From Methanofollis liminatans DSM 4140 (lineage in GTDB: Archaea > Halobacteriota > Methanomicrobia > Methanomicrobiales > Methanofollaceae): DNA of 64,000 nucleotides. The position numbers and the translations under genes are program-made. The notes beneath the pieces are model-generated. The model saw only the letters and a list, made by a program, of their open reading frames with translations. It had not been told where the DNA came from and did not search any database. Positions 45,403 through 54,287 of the stretch are shown here, one piece after another (position 1 is the stretch's first letter; the number at the start of each line of letters is the position of its first letter). The stretch covers positions 1,824,967 through 1,888,966 of the forward strand of contig NZ_CM001555.1 of assembly GCF_000275865.1 (NCBI RefSeq), written 5' to 3'.

Positions 45403-46503
45403 CGGGCGGCGGGAGCGGCACGCCATGAGCACGTCCTCGATGAAGGCAAGAGAGCCCTCGATGCCCGCGATCGGACGGGCACGGAGGCGCACCCTGCCCC
45501 GCTGCGGAAACGTCAATCCCACAGACGGGATCTCAGGCGCCAGGGCCTGCTCGTACGACGAGCCCAGGATCAGGTCGGGTCCAGCCTCAGCGATCAACGC
45601 ACCGATCTCCTCCAGAGAGGTGACCGCCCCCTTCCCGGTCCTGGGGGCAGAGACAACGATCTCGGCGTCGAGGAAACGCCTCAGGGAGGCGGCGGCAAAC
45701 GCTGCATAGGAAGCCTCTGCAAAGACCGCCACCGCCGGGGGATCGAAGCGGGAGAGATATTTGTCGCAGGCCCGGTCGATCTGCTCCGCGGCTTCATCGG
45801 TCTCCAGGAGAACCGGCCCGACGTCAAGACGGCAGAGATCGGAGAGACGCGAGAACGTCGCCCTCGTCGCATCCAGGCCGAGGAGGTCGCCAGCAGATCG
45901 GCCGACGCCGGCGGAAAGGCCAGGGTTGGTGCCGACCGAGAAGCGGCCGCACACCTTCACCCGCTCTACCGGCCCGGCCGCAAGCGCCGCCGCCACTGTC
46001 CCACCCGCCATCCTGATCAGCCGTTCGGCTTCAAGCAGATTTCCCCGGTAGAAGGGGTCGATCGGGTTGAGGCCATCGACCGTGATCCCGGCTGCATCCT
46101 CGCCCACCGCGGGGCCGAGCGCCGCCATCGCCCGCCGGTATCCCTCCTCCATCCCGCCGGCAAACCCCGGGCTGTCGATGACGATCACGTCCTCATCCTC
46201 GAGTATCGCGGCGATGTCCTCGCCGGTCACCGACGGGACGCAGGTCAGGACGACTGCCACACGCTTCCCCCTCCCTCTGATCTCGTCGACCACCTGACGA
46301 AGCCGCTCCTCTGAGCCGAAGATCACCTCCTCTTCCAGGATCATGGTCGCGTGAACCGGCCTCTGGATGAGCGATGCCGGATAAAAGTAGCAGCCCGACG
46401 AACCGTGGATGACCACGTCGATCCCGGAAAATCCGGAGAGGCAGGAGACCGCCCCGCACATGGCACACGGCCATATCGGGTTGGCACAGGGGTGTTCAGG
46501 CAT
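45391..46503 (-). CDS. Nitrogenase-like catalytic subunit, NifD-type (group IV-like)
   Basis: 370 residues, much shorter than NifD (about 480-500). The N-terminal region has WPCAMCGAVSCLSGF and then HGSSGCYF, and a third site VVLTCVPSVTGEDI. These match the three spaced cysteines that hold the P-cluster or its [4Fe-4S] counterpart in NifD-like proteins. The family reduces substrates with electrons from a NifH-like partner, encoded two genes upstream. It overlaps the preceding K-like gene by eight bases. It does not read like CfbD of coenzyme F430 synthesis (I recall HGPSGC with RPS and FxHxRLLEEDG there), and CfbD acts without a K partner. Substrate unknown. Confidence 0.75.
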   Translation of the reverse strand: MPEHPCANPIWPCAMCGAVSCLSGFSGIDVVIHGSSGCYFYPASLIQRPVHATMILEEEVIFGSEERLRQVVDEIRGRGKRVAVVLTCVPSVTGEDIAAILEDEDVIVIDSPGFAGGMEEGYRRAMAALGPAVGEDAAGITVDGLNPIDPFYRGNLLEAERLIRMAGGTVAAALAAGPVERVKVCGRFSVGTNPGLSAGVGRSAGDLLGLDATRATFSRLSDLCRLDVGPVLLETDEAAEQIDRACDKYLSRFDPPAVAVFAEASYAAFAAASLRRFLDAEIVVSAPRTGKGAVTSLEEIGALIAEAGPDLILGSSYEQALAPEIPSVGLTFPQRGRVRLRARPIAGIEGSLAFIEDVLMACRSRRPSGA

Positions 46504-47539
46504 GGATCCGCCGCCTCCAGCGGTGGAGCAGACGCCTGATCCCGGCAGTCCCCACCGGAGGACTGTACGGCAGGGAAAGACCGGCGCCGCCGGTATCGGC
46601 CCTCAGGTCAAGCGCCGCCATCACGCGCCTGACCGGGGCGTACTCCAGCGACCCCAGGGTCAGGGGGTCAGGGGAGACCGCCGCCCCGCGCAGGTCGGCA
46701 AAAGACGAGAGCATCTCGGCCTGATGAACTCGCTCAGCCTCGACCACGCCTTCGGGATCGATGCCCATGATCGCGGCGGCGCCCTCCAGAAACGCCACCC
46801 CCCCCTCAAGCCCGATAGGAAATGAATCGATATACGGCGTCCCGAAGCGCTGCTTCAGCGCCTCGCCGACCGGCCTGAGGGCCGGTTCCCTGAGGATATT
46901 GAGACTTCCCGAGCCGAGACGCGCAAAGTCGGCGAACCGCATCTTCCGGACAAACCGAACACCGACCCTGAGCCCGAGCAGCCCGAGCAGTCGTTCCACC
47001 TCGGCAAAATTCTCCTCGACCTCAAACTCAAGATTCTTCTCCCCGATGACGGTGACCGTCCGCTCCCGCACGCCTCCGTCCCCGGCGAGGGCGACAAGAG
47101 TATTCAGCGCCGCGTTCAGGCCGTCAGAGAAGGCGCCGCCAAGAAACCCGGCTGTCGGGACCGAGATCACCGGCAGACCGAAGTCACGGGCGCAGACAGA
47201 ACAGACGTCGTCCCCGATCGTCTCGGTGATGCAGGTGGAGAGCACGAAGATCGCTGCCGGCCCGTCGTCGGCGACGCGCTGAAGAGTCCTGGCGAGCATC
47301 TCCTCGCCCCCGAAGATGATCTCGCTCTCGGCAAGACCGGTCGAGACCAGCGGGGGGAGGGCACAATCGTCCTGCTCTGCGGCGATCGCATGGAGAAGAG
47401 AGAAATTATGGTGTGTGCACCCGCTTGGCCCGTGGACGACCGTGACAGCGTCCCGTACCTGCGTCAGAACAGAGAGTGCGCCGGTGAGGGTGCACCCCTC
47501 ATACCTGAGCGAACCTGCGGGCGAGTTCTTCGAGTTCAT
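46496..47539 (-). CDS. Nitrogenase-like subunit, NifK-type (group IV-like)
   Basis: 347 residues from the ATG at 47539; a TTG three codons upstream is an alternative and neither has a clear ribosome binding site, so translation is probably coupled to the NifH-like gene, which it overlaps by 41 bases. Three cysteine sites fit the NifK pattern: [27 protein letters not shown] and [12 protein letters not shown] (compare NifK's TTC-x-x-E-x-IGDD). It lacks the N-terminal extension and the long insertions of NifK. With the D-like gene it would form a heterotetramer. Confidence 0.75.
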   Translation of the reverse strand: MNSKNSPAGSLRYEGCTLTGALSVLTQVRDAVTVVHGPSGCTHHNFSLLHAIAAEQDDCALPPLVSTGLAESEIIFGGEEMLARTLQRVADDGPAAIFVLSTCITETIGDDVCSVCARDFGLPVISVPTAGFLGGAFSDGLNAALNTLVALAGDGGVRERTVTVIGEKNLEFEVEENFAEVERLLGLLGLRVGVRFVRKMRFADFARLGSGSLNILREPALRPVGEALKQRFGTPYIDSFPIGLEGGVAFLEGAAAIMGIDPEGVVEAERVHQAEMLSSFADLRGAAVSPDPLTLGSLEYAPVRRVMAALDLRADTGGAGLSLPYSPPVGTAGIRRLLHRWRRRIHA

Positions 47540-48317
47540 CAATTTCAAGGGGTGTCGGTATCGACGTCCGCGTATTCTTCATGATATCTTCGGCAAGGCG
47601 ACGGTACACGCCTGCCTGCTCAGATTCAGGGGCGTATTCCATCACCGTCTGCCGGTTCAGCTCGGCGAGGGTCACGGTGCGGGACCGCGGGATATAGGCC
47701 ACCATCGCGGAGTTGATCCGGGCCGCAAACTCCCTGACGAGGTCTTCCTCCCCTTCCATGTTCTTTGAGTTGCAGATCACGCCGGCGAGGGCGCAGGTTT
47801 GCCTCGACCGCTTTGCGAGCCTGGCGATCGCCTTTGCGATGTTGTTCGCCGCATACAGGGACATCAACTCACCCGAGGTGATCAGGTACACCTCCTCTGC
47901 ATACCCCTCGCGCATCGGCATAGCAAACCCCCCGCAGACGACGTCGCCGAGGACATCGTACACGATCACGTCGCCGTTCAGCGCACCGAGACGTTCGAGG
48001 AGCTGGAAGGTGGCGATGATCCCCCGGCCCGCACAGCCGATACCCGGTTCAGGGCCGCCGGCTTCGACACAACGGACACCGGCATACCCATTAAAAACGA
48101 CGTCGTCGGTGGCGATCGCAGCGTCTCCCCGCTCCCTGACCAGGTCGAGAACGGTTGGTATCCAGGCACCGTGCATCAGCATCCGCGTAGAATCGTGCTT
48201 GGGGTCGCAGCCGATCTGCAGGATGTCGAGTCCGGTCTCACCCAGAGCAGCGGAGAGGTTCGCGGAGGTGGTGGACTTGCCAATCCCGCCCTTCCCGTAG
48301 AGGGCGATCTGTTTCAT
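47499..48317 (-). CDS. NifH-like nitrogenase reductase (ATP-dependent electron donor)
   Basis: 272 residues from the ATG at 48317 ([11 protein letters not shown]); the ATG at 48329 is less likely because the TATA box is only about 25 bases upstream of 48317. P-loop GKGGIGKST, switch GCDPKHDST (most homologues have K-A-D), and both [4Fe-4S] ligands: [12 protein letters not shown] and [13 protein letters not shown]. It should hydrolyse ATP and pass single electrons to the partner D/K-like proteins. First gene of the three-gene operon. Confidence 0.88.
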   Translation of the reverse strand: MKQIALYGKGGIGKSTTSANLSAALGETGLDILQIGCDPKHDSTRMLMHGAWIPTVLDLVRERGDAAIATDDVVFNGYAGVRCVEAGGPEPGIGCAGRGIIATFQLLERLGALNGDVIVYDVLGDVVCGGFAMPMREGYAEEVYLITSGELMSLYAANNIAKAIARLAKRSRQTCALAGVICNSKNMEGEEDLVREFAARINSAMVAYIPRSRTVTLAELNRQTVMEYAPESEQAGVYRRLAEDIMKNTRTSIPTPLEIDELEELARRFAQV

Positions 48318-48340
48318 GTCATCTCTCATGGGCGTGCATC

Positions 48341-48350
48341 CGATATATAG
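48341..48350 (-). promoter_or_regulatory. TATA box of the nitrogenase-like operon
   Basis: CTATATATCG on the minus strand lies about 25-30 bases before the ATG at 48317. This distance predicts a leaderless or nearly leaderless transcript and supports the chosen start. Confidence 0.45.
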
Positions 48351-48386
48351 TGCATTGATATTAACGCAAAAATATTTGGTCCCGAC

Positions 48387-49847
48387 TCAGTCAAAACCCT
48401 TGATCAGGCCCATAAACAGGACGAGGACCGGGACGATCTCCAGCCTTCCGAACCACATCAGAAAGATAAACGCCCATTTCGAGCCGAAGCTCATGTCAGG
48501 ATTGACAAAACCCGTTGAAATCCCGTTGTTGCAGAACGCCGAAACGACCTCGAAGATCACCTTCGAGGAGTCGACGGTCGTCTGGGCCTCGAAGTGGAGG
48601 ATGGCGATGGTGCAGAAGAAGACGCTGACAAAATAGAGGATGATAACGAGCATATTCTTTGAGACCTCGATCTCGGCGATGTTCTTCTGCACCGTTCTCC
48701 CCTCATGCCTGAAGGGGACGATCGCCTTTCCTGATACGAAGATCCGCCTGAACCACCAGGCAAGCCCCTCCAGCCCCAGGATCACCTTCGAGATCTTCAG
48801 GCCGCCGGCCGTCGAACCCGACGATCCCCCGATGAACATGAACATGACAAGAAAGAGGGTGGTCACCGCCGGCCAGACATGCAGGGAGGTGTTCTGGAAA
48901 CCGGTGCTCGTGATCCCTGCCGTCGCCATGAAGATCCCCTCGCGCAGGGCGGTGAAGAGATCATGTCCCATCAGGAAGATGAAGTCGGCGGTGAGGACGA
49001 GAAACCCGATGAGGGTAAAAGCAAGAAGAGCGACGGCCTGGCGGTCCCCGAAGAAGCTGACCTTCCGGTGAGAGTACATCAGGTAATAGAGCTTGAAGGG
49101 CATGGCGCCCGCGAGCATCACCGGGACGAGGAGGAGTTCGAGAAGATGGTTCTGATAATACGGGATCCCCGCGGAGTGGACAGAGAAACCGCCGGTGGCG
49201 ATCGCCGTGAGGGCGAGGTTCACGGCGTCCCAGAGCGGCACCCCGGAGAGGAGGACAAGCCCGATGGAGGCGAGGGTGATGATGATATAGATCCGCCACA
49301 TCGCCATGCCGGTGCCGACGACGCTCGGCATGAAGGCTTCAGAGCGTCCTTCAGAGCGGTAGAGACCGCGCTGGATCAGGCCGGAGCGGCTGGCGAGGGC
49401 AACGGTGAATGCAACGATCCCGATACCGCCAAGCCACTGCATGAACGAGCGCCAGAAGAGCAGGGTCTTTGGCGTCTGGTCCACATCAGGGAGGAGGGTG
49501 AGGCCGGTATCGGTCCATCCCGACATCGCCTCGAAGATCGCGTCGGTCACCGGCATCTGAAGGCCGACGATGAACGGCACCGAACCGATGAGGGCGGACG
49601 AGAACCAGATGAGCGCCACCGCCGTCAGGGCGATGGAAAGGCGGGCCTCACGGGCCGGATGCGGCACCCGCACGAGAAGACTGCCGACGAGCAGGAAGAT
49701 CAGGGGTACGAGCGCCATCGGCACGAACATCTCCCACTCACCGTAGATGACGGTGACGGCGAGGGGGAGAGAAGTGACCACCGCCATGAACCGAAATATC
49801 TGCCCGATATCAGGAGCGATAATCGAGAAATACTCAAGCCGGTCCAT
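48387..49847 (-). CDS. trkH: TrkH/KtrB-type potassium uptake channel
   Basis: 486 residues, strongly hydrophobic, with the four-fold pore pattern of the TrkH family: SGWTDTGLT, IATGGFSVHSAG, TAGITSTGFQNT and FCNNGISTGFVNP, each holding the selectivity-filter glycine. FIGGSSGSTAGGLKI is another family mark. It brings in potassium, usually with a regulatory TrkA protein, which is not adjacent. The last segment (GRLEIVPVLVLF) is typical of the family's C-terminus. No operon partner is evident; the phosphoribulokinase gene upstream is separated by 27 bases. Confidence 0.9.
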   Translation of the reverse strand: MDRLEYFSIIAPDIGQIFRFMAVVTSLPLAVTVIYGEWEMFVPMALVPLIFLLVGSLLVRVPHPAREARLSIALTAVALIWFSSALIGSVPFIVGLQMPVTDAIFEAMSGWTDTGLTLLPDVDQTPKTLLFWRSFMQWLGGIGIVAFTVALASRSGLIQRGLYRSEGRSEAFMPSVVGTGMAMWRIYIIITLASIGLVLLSGVPLWDAVNLALTAIATGGFSVHSAGIPYYQNHLLELLLVPVMLAGAMPFKLYYLMYSHRKVSFFGDRQAVALLAFTLIGFLVLTADFIFLMGHDLFTALREGIFMATAGITSTGFQNTSLHVWPAVTTLFLVMFMFIGGSSGSTAGGLKISKVILGLEGLAWWFRRIFVSGKAIVPFRHEGRTVQKNIAEIEVSKNMLVIILYFVSVFFCTIAILHFEAQTTVDSSKVIFEVVSAFCNNGISTGFVNPDMSFGSKWAFIFLMWFGRLEIVPVLVLFMGLIKGFD

Positions 49848-49874
49848 TTGAAAAAAGGTAAGGCCGCTGAGTTC

Positions 49875-50855
49875 TTATCCTTTTGCGTGCGCCGACCTCG
49901 CCGCCTCCAGCACATGCCAGCGGTTGAGGATCCGCCAGGCCAGGATCAACTCGGCGATCTCCCCGGCAGTCACATACTGCCGATCGGCGAAGAGGTTCAC
50001 GGCCTCCGATCGGGTTTCACGGCCGATGGTGCGGGCAAGTCGCCGGATCGCCGAAGCGGCCAGTTCTCCGTCAAGAACGAGAGCACTCAGTTCCCTCCCG
50101 TCCAGGGACGATAACCCGAACTCCAGCAGGAATGGGCGTTCGCAGAGCCTGAAGATCTCGCCGAGATCGATGGAGAGGCCGATCTCCACCATCTGCTGCA
50201 GAAGCTTTTTCTGGAGGATGGTGACCCGGTAGACATTCCGCTCCTCGCTCGCCTCCTCGCCGTAGCCCGAGCACGCGATCCGGATCACCGCATCGGCATA
50301 CGCACGTTGCGGGGCGATATATCGCTCATAATCGGGTTTTCGCTCCTCCATCTCGGCCAGCACCTCGGCACGGCTGTAGCCGCGCCGTTGCATGTCCCGC
50401 CGTATCTTCCAGAGAGTCTTGACGGCAGGGTCGGGATCCACAAAGAGTGAGAAATCCAGGAGCGAGCGGAGTTCAGGCGTAAAGAGCGTGTGCAGCCCCT
50501 CGAGAATGAGCACACGCGCCGGCCTGAACGGGATCGGGGGATCAAACGTTCCATCTGAATGATTATACACCGGCTTCATAACCGTATTGCCGCTTTTCAG
50601 GGCGCGGATATGATCGGCAAGCAGGTCGAGGTTATTTGCCTCAGGGACGAGCGGCGTGATCCCCAGGTCTTTCCGCTCCTTTCGATCGTAGCGGTGATAG
50701 TCGTCGAGGGTGATGGTGGCGACGAGGTCGGCGCCGACGATCTCCCGTATTGCTCTGGTAAAGGTTGTTTTGCCCGATCCACTGTCTCCTGCGACACCGA
50801 TCACAAAGACCGAATTGGACCCGGAGATCAGATCCCTGAAGACAGGCGTGTCCAT
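49875..50855 (-). CDS. prk: Archaeal phosphoribulokinase
   Basis: 326 residues. Motifs match phosphoribulokinase rather than uridine kinase: Walker A GVAGDSGSGKTTF, the LDDYHRYDRKERKDLGITPL segment with the catalytic aspartate, PVYNHSDGTFDPP and Walker B LILEGLHTLF, then LLDFSLFVDPDPAVKTLWKI and RDMQRRGYS. The enzyme makes ribulose 1,5-bisphosphate from ribulose 5-phosphate. In methanogens of this order it feeds RuBisCO in the reductive hexulose-phosphate pathway. No RuBisCO gene is in the window. No ribosome binding site is visible, so the mRNA may be leaderless. Confidence 0.85.
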   Translation of the reverse strand: MDTPVFRDLISGSNSVFVIGVAGDSGSGKTTFTRAIREIVGADLVATITLDDYHRYDRKERKDLGITPLVPEANNLDLLADHIRALKSGNTVMKPVYNHSDGTFDPPIPFRPARVLILEGLHTLFTPELRSLLDFSLFVDPDPAVKTLWKIRRDMQRRGYSRAEVLAEMEERKPDYERYIAPQRAYADAVIRIACSGYGEEASEERNVYRVTILQKKLLQQMVEIGLSIDLGEIFRLCERPFLLEFGLSSLDGRELSALVLDGELAASAIRRLARTIGRETRSEAVNLFADRQYVTAGEIAELILAWRILNRWHVLEAARSAHAKG

Positions 50856-50920
50856 CAGTCTGGGGGTGCGGTGCCGGAGGAGTTAAAGGTTACCCGGAGA
50901 AGGATGGGCAGAAAAAAAGG

Positions 50921-51301
50921 TTATTTTCGGTTTGTCCAGAGCCCATGGATATTGCAGTAGATCCGGGCTTTTGCGTTGACGTCATCGATCGGGAAGACGG
51001 CCTCGGGTGCGTCGCCGGGGTTGAGTTTGTGCACATAGAGTTTGCGCCCCTTCCTCACTTCGATCCACTCTATGTAGTGTTTCTCCTCCATCGGATGCGG
51101 CACATCGCCGACCTTCACCTTAACGCCGCCCTCGACCTTCTCCAGCACGGGAACATGCTTCTCCTTTCCGACGTCTGCGGTCTTCTCCTCCATCCTGACC
51201 ATCGGAACGCCGCAACAGACAAGCTCACCGTCTCCGGCATGCGCAATCTTCACGACATTCCCGCATTTCTCGCATTTATACACTTCAAGCAGTTCGGTCA
51301 T
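50921..51301 (-). CDS. dfx: Desulfoferrodoxin (superoxide reductase)
   Basis: 126 residues, the two-domain type. The N-terminal desulforedoxin part has YKCEKCG and LVCCG, the four cysteines for the first iron. The C-terminal domain has EKHVPVLE (histidine), [14 protein letters not shown] (two histidines) and [10 protein letters not shown] (cysteine and histidine), the ligands of the catalytic iron. It reduces superoxide to peroxide, taking electrons from rubredoxin. Its ATG overlaps the fprA stop (ATGA). Last gene of the oxygen-defence operon. Confidence 0.93.
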   Translation of the reverse strand: MTELLEVYKCEKCGNVVKIAHAGDGELVCCGVPMVRMEEKTADVGKEKHVPVLEKVEGGVKVKVGDVPHPMEEKHYIEWIEVRKGRKLYVHKLNPGDAPEAVFPIDDVNAKARIYCNIHGLWTNRK

Positions 51302-52500
51302 CCAGATCCCTCCTCTGATCGGGTCAGTAGTCCCTCATGCTTCTTAACAATTGTGTCGGCAAGGGCGTTGAGCGCCACAAGATCCTCGCCCGTCGGGTAG
51401 CCCCTGATGTAGACCGGATCGATCACCTCGGCACTGAGGTGTGAGAGCGTATCTACAAGGGTCTGGACGGTCTTGCCGCCCCAGCCAAAGGATCCGATTA
51501 CAGAGATGAACTTCGTCTTCGGCTTGAGGGCGGAGAGGATGTAGGCGGCGTTGAGCGCCACCGGGTGCGGGCCGAAGAGCACGGTCGGCGTGGCGATGAC
51601 GATCGTCGCCGCATCAAGCGTGGTCATGGCGATATCCCCGAGGTCGGACTTCGAAAGATCGTAGGGCTGCACCTCGATCCCCCGCTCGATCAGGGCGTCG
51701 GTGAGGAACGAGACCATCTTCGCCGTGCTCCCGTGCATCGAGACATAGGGGAGGAGGACCAGGTTTTTCACCGTATCCGAGGTCCATTCCGCATAGACAT
51801 CGAGGATGAGCGAGGGGTCGTCGTAGAAGGGGCCGTGGCTCGGGGCGATGATCCTGACCTCCCGCTCCGCCACCTTCTGCATCGCCGCCAGAACGCTTGA
51901 ACGGAACGGCATCATGATCTCGGCGAAATAGCGTTTCGCCATGCGCTCGACCTTTGTAAAGTCCCTGACAAAGAGTTCGCTCGTCGCAAGATGGGATCCA
52001 AAAAGATCGCAGGAGAAGAGGATGCCGTCTTCCTTCAGATAGGTCATCATCGTCTCGGGCCAGTGGACCCACGGAGCAATGATGAACTCAAGTGTCTTTC
52101 CCCCGAGATCGATCGTGTCGCCGTCCTTCACGACCGTGACACGGTCTTCGGGGACGTCGAGAAGACGGCCAAGGAGGTCCCGGCATTTTTCGTCGGCGAC
52201 CACCTTCGCCCCGGGGAACATATCCAGGAGCAGGGGGAGAGAGCCCGCATGGTCCTGCTCGGCATGGTTGATGACGATGTAGTCGAGCGAGGAGATCCCT
52301 ATTCTCATCAGGTTCTTCAGGAGAGACTCTTCAAACGCCGGGTCCACGGTATCGATCAGCGCCGTTTTCTCGGTTCCCTTCACCACAAAAGCGTTGTAAC
52401 TCGTCCCCTCCGGGGTGCCGATCAGGGCATCAAAGAGACGGAGGTTCCAGTCAATCGCCCCGATCGAATAGACGTCGGGGGAGATGGTACGGACAGCCAT
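51298..52500 (-). CDS. fprA: Flavodiiron protein FprA (F420H2 oxidase type)
   Basis: 400 residues from the ATG at 52500 (MAVRTISPD), the family's usual length; an upstream ATG at 52632 would extend over the rubredoxin gene. A metallo-beta-lactamase-like domain (about 30-250) carries the diiron site [11 protein letters not shown], plus later histidines in SHGPFYDD. A flavodoxin domain (about 255-390) starts [14 protein letters not shown]. Methanogen FprA reduces oxygen to water with reduced F420. It begins one base after the rubredoxin stop and overlaps dfx. Confidence 0.93.
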   Translation of the reverse strand: MAVRTISPDVYSIGAIDWNLRLFDALIGTPEGTSYNAFVVKGTEKTALIDTVDPAFEESLLKNLMRIGISSLDYIVINHAEQDHAGSLPLLLDMFPGAKVVADEKCRDLLGRLLDVPEDRVTVVKDGDTIDLGGKTLEFIIAPWVHWPETMMTYLKEDGILFSCDLFGSHLATSELFVRDFTKVERMAKRYFAEIMMPFRSSVLAAMQKVAEREVRIIAPSHGPFYDDPSLILDVYAEWTSDTVKNLVLLPYVSMHGSTAKMVSFLTDALIERGIEVQPYDLSKSDLGDIAMTTLDAATIVIATPTVLFGPHPVALNAAYILSALKPKTKFISVIGSFGWGGKTVQTLVDTLSHLSAEVIDPVYIRGYPTGEDLVALNALADTIVKKHEGLLTRSEEGSG

Positions 52501-52501
52501 T

Positions 52502-52663
52502 TCACACCGCCGCTTTAAAGCGATCCTTTGCCGCCCCACAAATCGGGCATATCCAGTCGCCCGGGAGATCGGCAAAATCGATACCTGCTTTGAGGCCCTG
52601 TTTTGGCTCCCCTTTTGCCGGGTCATACACATGCCCGCAGATCATGCACTTGAATTTCTCCAT
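52502..52663 (-). CDS. Rubredoxin (proximal to fprA)
   Basis: 53 residues: MEKFKCMICGHVYDPAKGEP at the N-terminus and WICPICGAAK near the end. The two CxxCG knuckles are the four iron ligands. It transfers single electrons, here most likely to FprA or desulfoferrodoxin, since it is only one base upstream of the fprA ATG. A GGGGATGAT element precedes its own ATG. Confidence 0.93.
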   Translation of the reverse strand: MEKFKCMICGHVYDPAKGEPKQGLKAGIDFADLPGDWICPICGAAKDRFKAAV

Positions 52664-52775
52664 GGTATCATCCCCTCAGTCGTCGTTATCCAGTATTAAC
52701 TTTTCGCGTAGAGGTCAGAAATCGTGTATGAGGGGATAAAGAGGTGATGCCCCCCATACGCCCGCCCCCGTCTGT

Positions 52776-52937
52776 TCAGTCCAGCCGTGCAAAATTACTC
52801 TTCGCCGCCCCGCAGACCGGACAGGACCAGTCGTCCGGGAGATCGTCAAATGCTGTTCCCGGAGCGATCCCGGCATCGGGGTCTCCTTTTTCCGGGTCAT
52901 AGATATACCCGCATACCATGCACTGATACCGATCCAT
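52776..52937 (-). CDS. Rubredoxin (distal, second copy)
   Basis: 53 residues: [20 protein letters not shown] and SCPVCGAAK, with the four iron cysteines intact. It is about 60 percent similar by eye to the next rubredoxin gene, 112 bases downstream. GGTG stands before the ATG. Two rubredoxins in tandem would allow separate electron partners for FprA and desulfoferrodoxin. Confidence 0.92.
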   Translation of the reverse strand: MDRYQCMVCGYIYDPEKGDPDAGIAPGTAFDDLPDDWSCPVCGAAKSNFARLD

Positions 52938-53000
52938 GATGCACCTGAACTCTTCTGGCGTTTAATATCTTATATTTTTACCGATAGAGGCTACAGAGGA

Positions 53001-54149
53001 TTACAACAGGGCCAACCATGCGATATAGACCGTCGCCTGCATCAGGGTGAGCGGCAGACCGACCTTCATGAACGCGAAAAATCCCAGGTTAACACCCCGC
53101 CGCTCGGCCCCCTGGACGATGATCACGTTGCTCGCCGCCCCGATAACGGTGAGGTTGCCAGCGATCGTGCTTCCGGCCGCAAGAGCGAGCATTTCAGCCT
53201 CCCCGACGCCGGCATCGACGAGAATCGGAAGGGCAAGGGCAACAAAGGGGACATTGGAGACGAACTGGCTGAGGACGATCCCGAGCGCGATGATCGCCGG
53301 GATACCGATCGCCGCCGGCCCGATATCCTGGAAGATTCCGGCAACGGCGCCGCTCTCCCTCACACCCTCCATGACGACGAACATTGCGGCAAAAAAGATG
53401 AGGGTAGGCCAGTCCACCTGCCTGAGCAGGTCGAGGCGGCGGCTGGAGAAGAGGAGAAGAGGGAAGGCGGCGACCATCGCAATCGCGGGCAGAGGGATAC
53501 CTGTCCCGCCGCCGAGAGAGAGGAGAACGGTTGCGGCGATGAGGACGGCGATGACGATGAGAGAAAGGCATGCGAGGCGCGAGAGGCCGGGATCGGCAAC
53601 GCTCACCTCGGAAATCGTCCGGTCGATACGCAGGTGCAGGAGTGCGGGGTCGATCAGGAGGAGAAAAACGCATACAAGGAGGAGGGCGATTGCGGTCGGC
53701 GGTGCAAGAGCGATAAAAAACGTCACGACAGGGTCGGAAAACCCGCCCGCGGTGGCAACCAGGAGGTTCTGCGGATTTCCGATCGGGCTTGTAACGCTGC
53801 CGGTGGTGACCGAGAACGCAAGGGCGAGAAGAAGCACTTTCGGGCTGGCGCCGGTCATGCGGGCATAGCCAAGGACAAGAGGCGTCCCGATAACGGCAAG
53901 GGTGTCGTTCATCAGGATTGCAGATCCGATGCCCGCGGCAAAGACGAGGGCAAGTATGAAACAGGGGCCGGTCCCGAACCGACCGAGCACGGCACCGCTC
54001 ATCCGGACGAGAAGCCCGCTCTCCTCAAGCGCCGCCCCGACGACGAACATGCAGAAGAGAAAGACCATGATCCCGACGTCGACGGAGTGGAGGGCGTCCA
54101 CCAGAGCGACTTCGCCGGTGATAAGCATCCCGACGGCCCCGAGGAGCAT
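53001..54149 (-). CDS. ArsB/NhaD-type ion transporter (start uncertain)
   Basis: 382 residues from the ATG at 54149, with about ten hydrophobic helices. Elements such as SAILMNDTLAVIGTP, GNPQNLLVATA, FFAAMFVVMEG and FVSNVPFVALALP place it in the ArsB/NhaD/CitM ion transporter superfamily; arsenite, sodium and dicarboxylate are all possible substrates. A further hydrophobic helix is encoded in frame upstream of this ATG (SLLILLAVVLLIAF), as expected for helix 1, but no ATG, GTG or TTG occurs in that frame before an in-frame TAG at about 54264. The nearest start, GTG at 54256, is out of frame. The N-terminus may therefore be frameshifted, mis-sequenced or use a rare start. Confidence 0.72.
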   Translation of the reverse strand: MLLGAVGMLITGEVALVDALHSVDVGIMVFLFCMFVVGAALEESGLLVRMSGAVLGRFGTGPCFILALVFAAGIGSAILMNDTLAVIGTPLVLGYARMTGASPKVLLLALAFSVTTGSVTSPIGNPQNLLVATAGGFSDPVVTFFIALAPPTAIALLLVCVFLLLIDPALLHLRIDRTISEVSVADPGLSRLACLSLIVIAVLIAATVLLSLGGGTGIPLPAIAMVAAFPLLLFSSRRLDLLRQVDWPTLIFFAAMFVVMEGVRESGAVAGIFQDIGPAAIGIPAIIALGIVLSQFVSNVPFVALALPILVDAGVGEAEMLALAAGSTIAGNLTVIGAASNVIIVQGAERRGVNLGFFAFMKVGLPLTLMQATVYIAWLALL

Positions 54150-54287
54150 GATCTGCCAGATGGCGATACGAAGCCCTGCGGTCTGCCTGAAGGCGATGAG
54201 AAGGACGACCGCCAGGAGGATGAGGAGCGAGATGTGCGTGAAGGGAGGTGGCTCACAGTCCTATTTCTCTGTTCCGGAAAAATCGGG

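Noticed and set aside
45391-48317. Assignment of the nitrogenase-like genes as cfbC and cfbD (F430 synthesis)
   Set aside because: CfbCD has no K-like subunit, while here two cysteine-bearing partners are co-encoded, and the D-like motifs do not match CfbD as I remember it. The alternative cannot be excluded without a tree, so it is kept as the refutation test.
49875-50855. Annotation as uridine kinase
   Set aside because: The segments LDDYHRYDRKERKDLG and PVYNHSDGTFD and the length fit phosphoribulokinase better.
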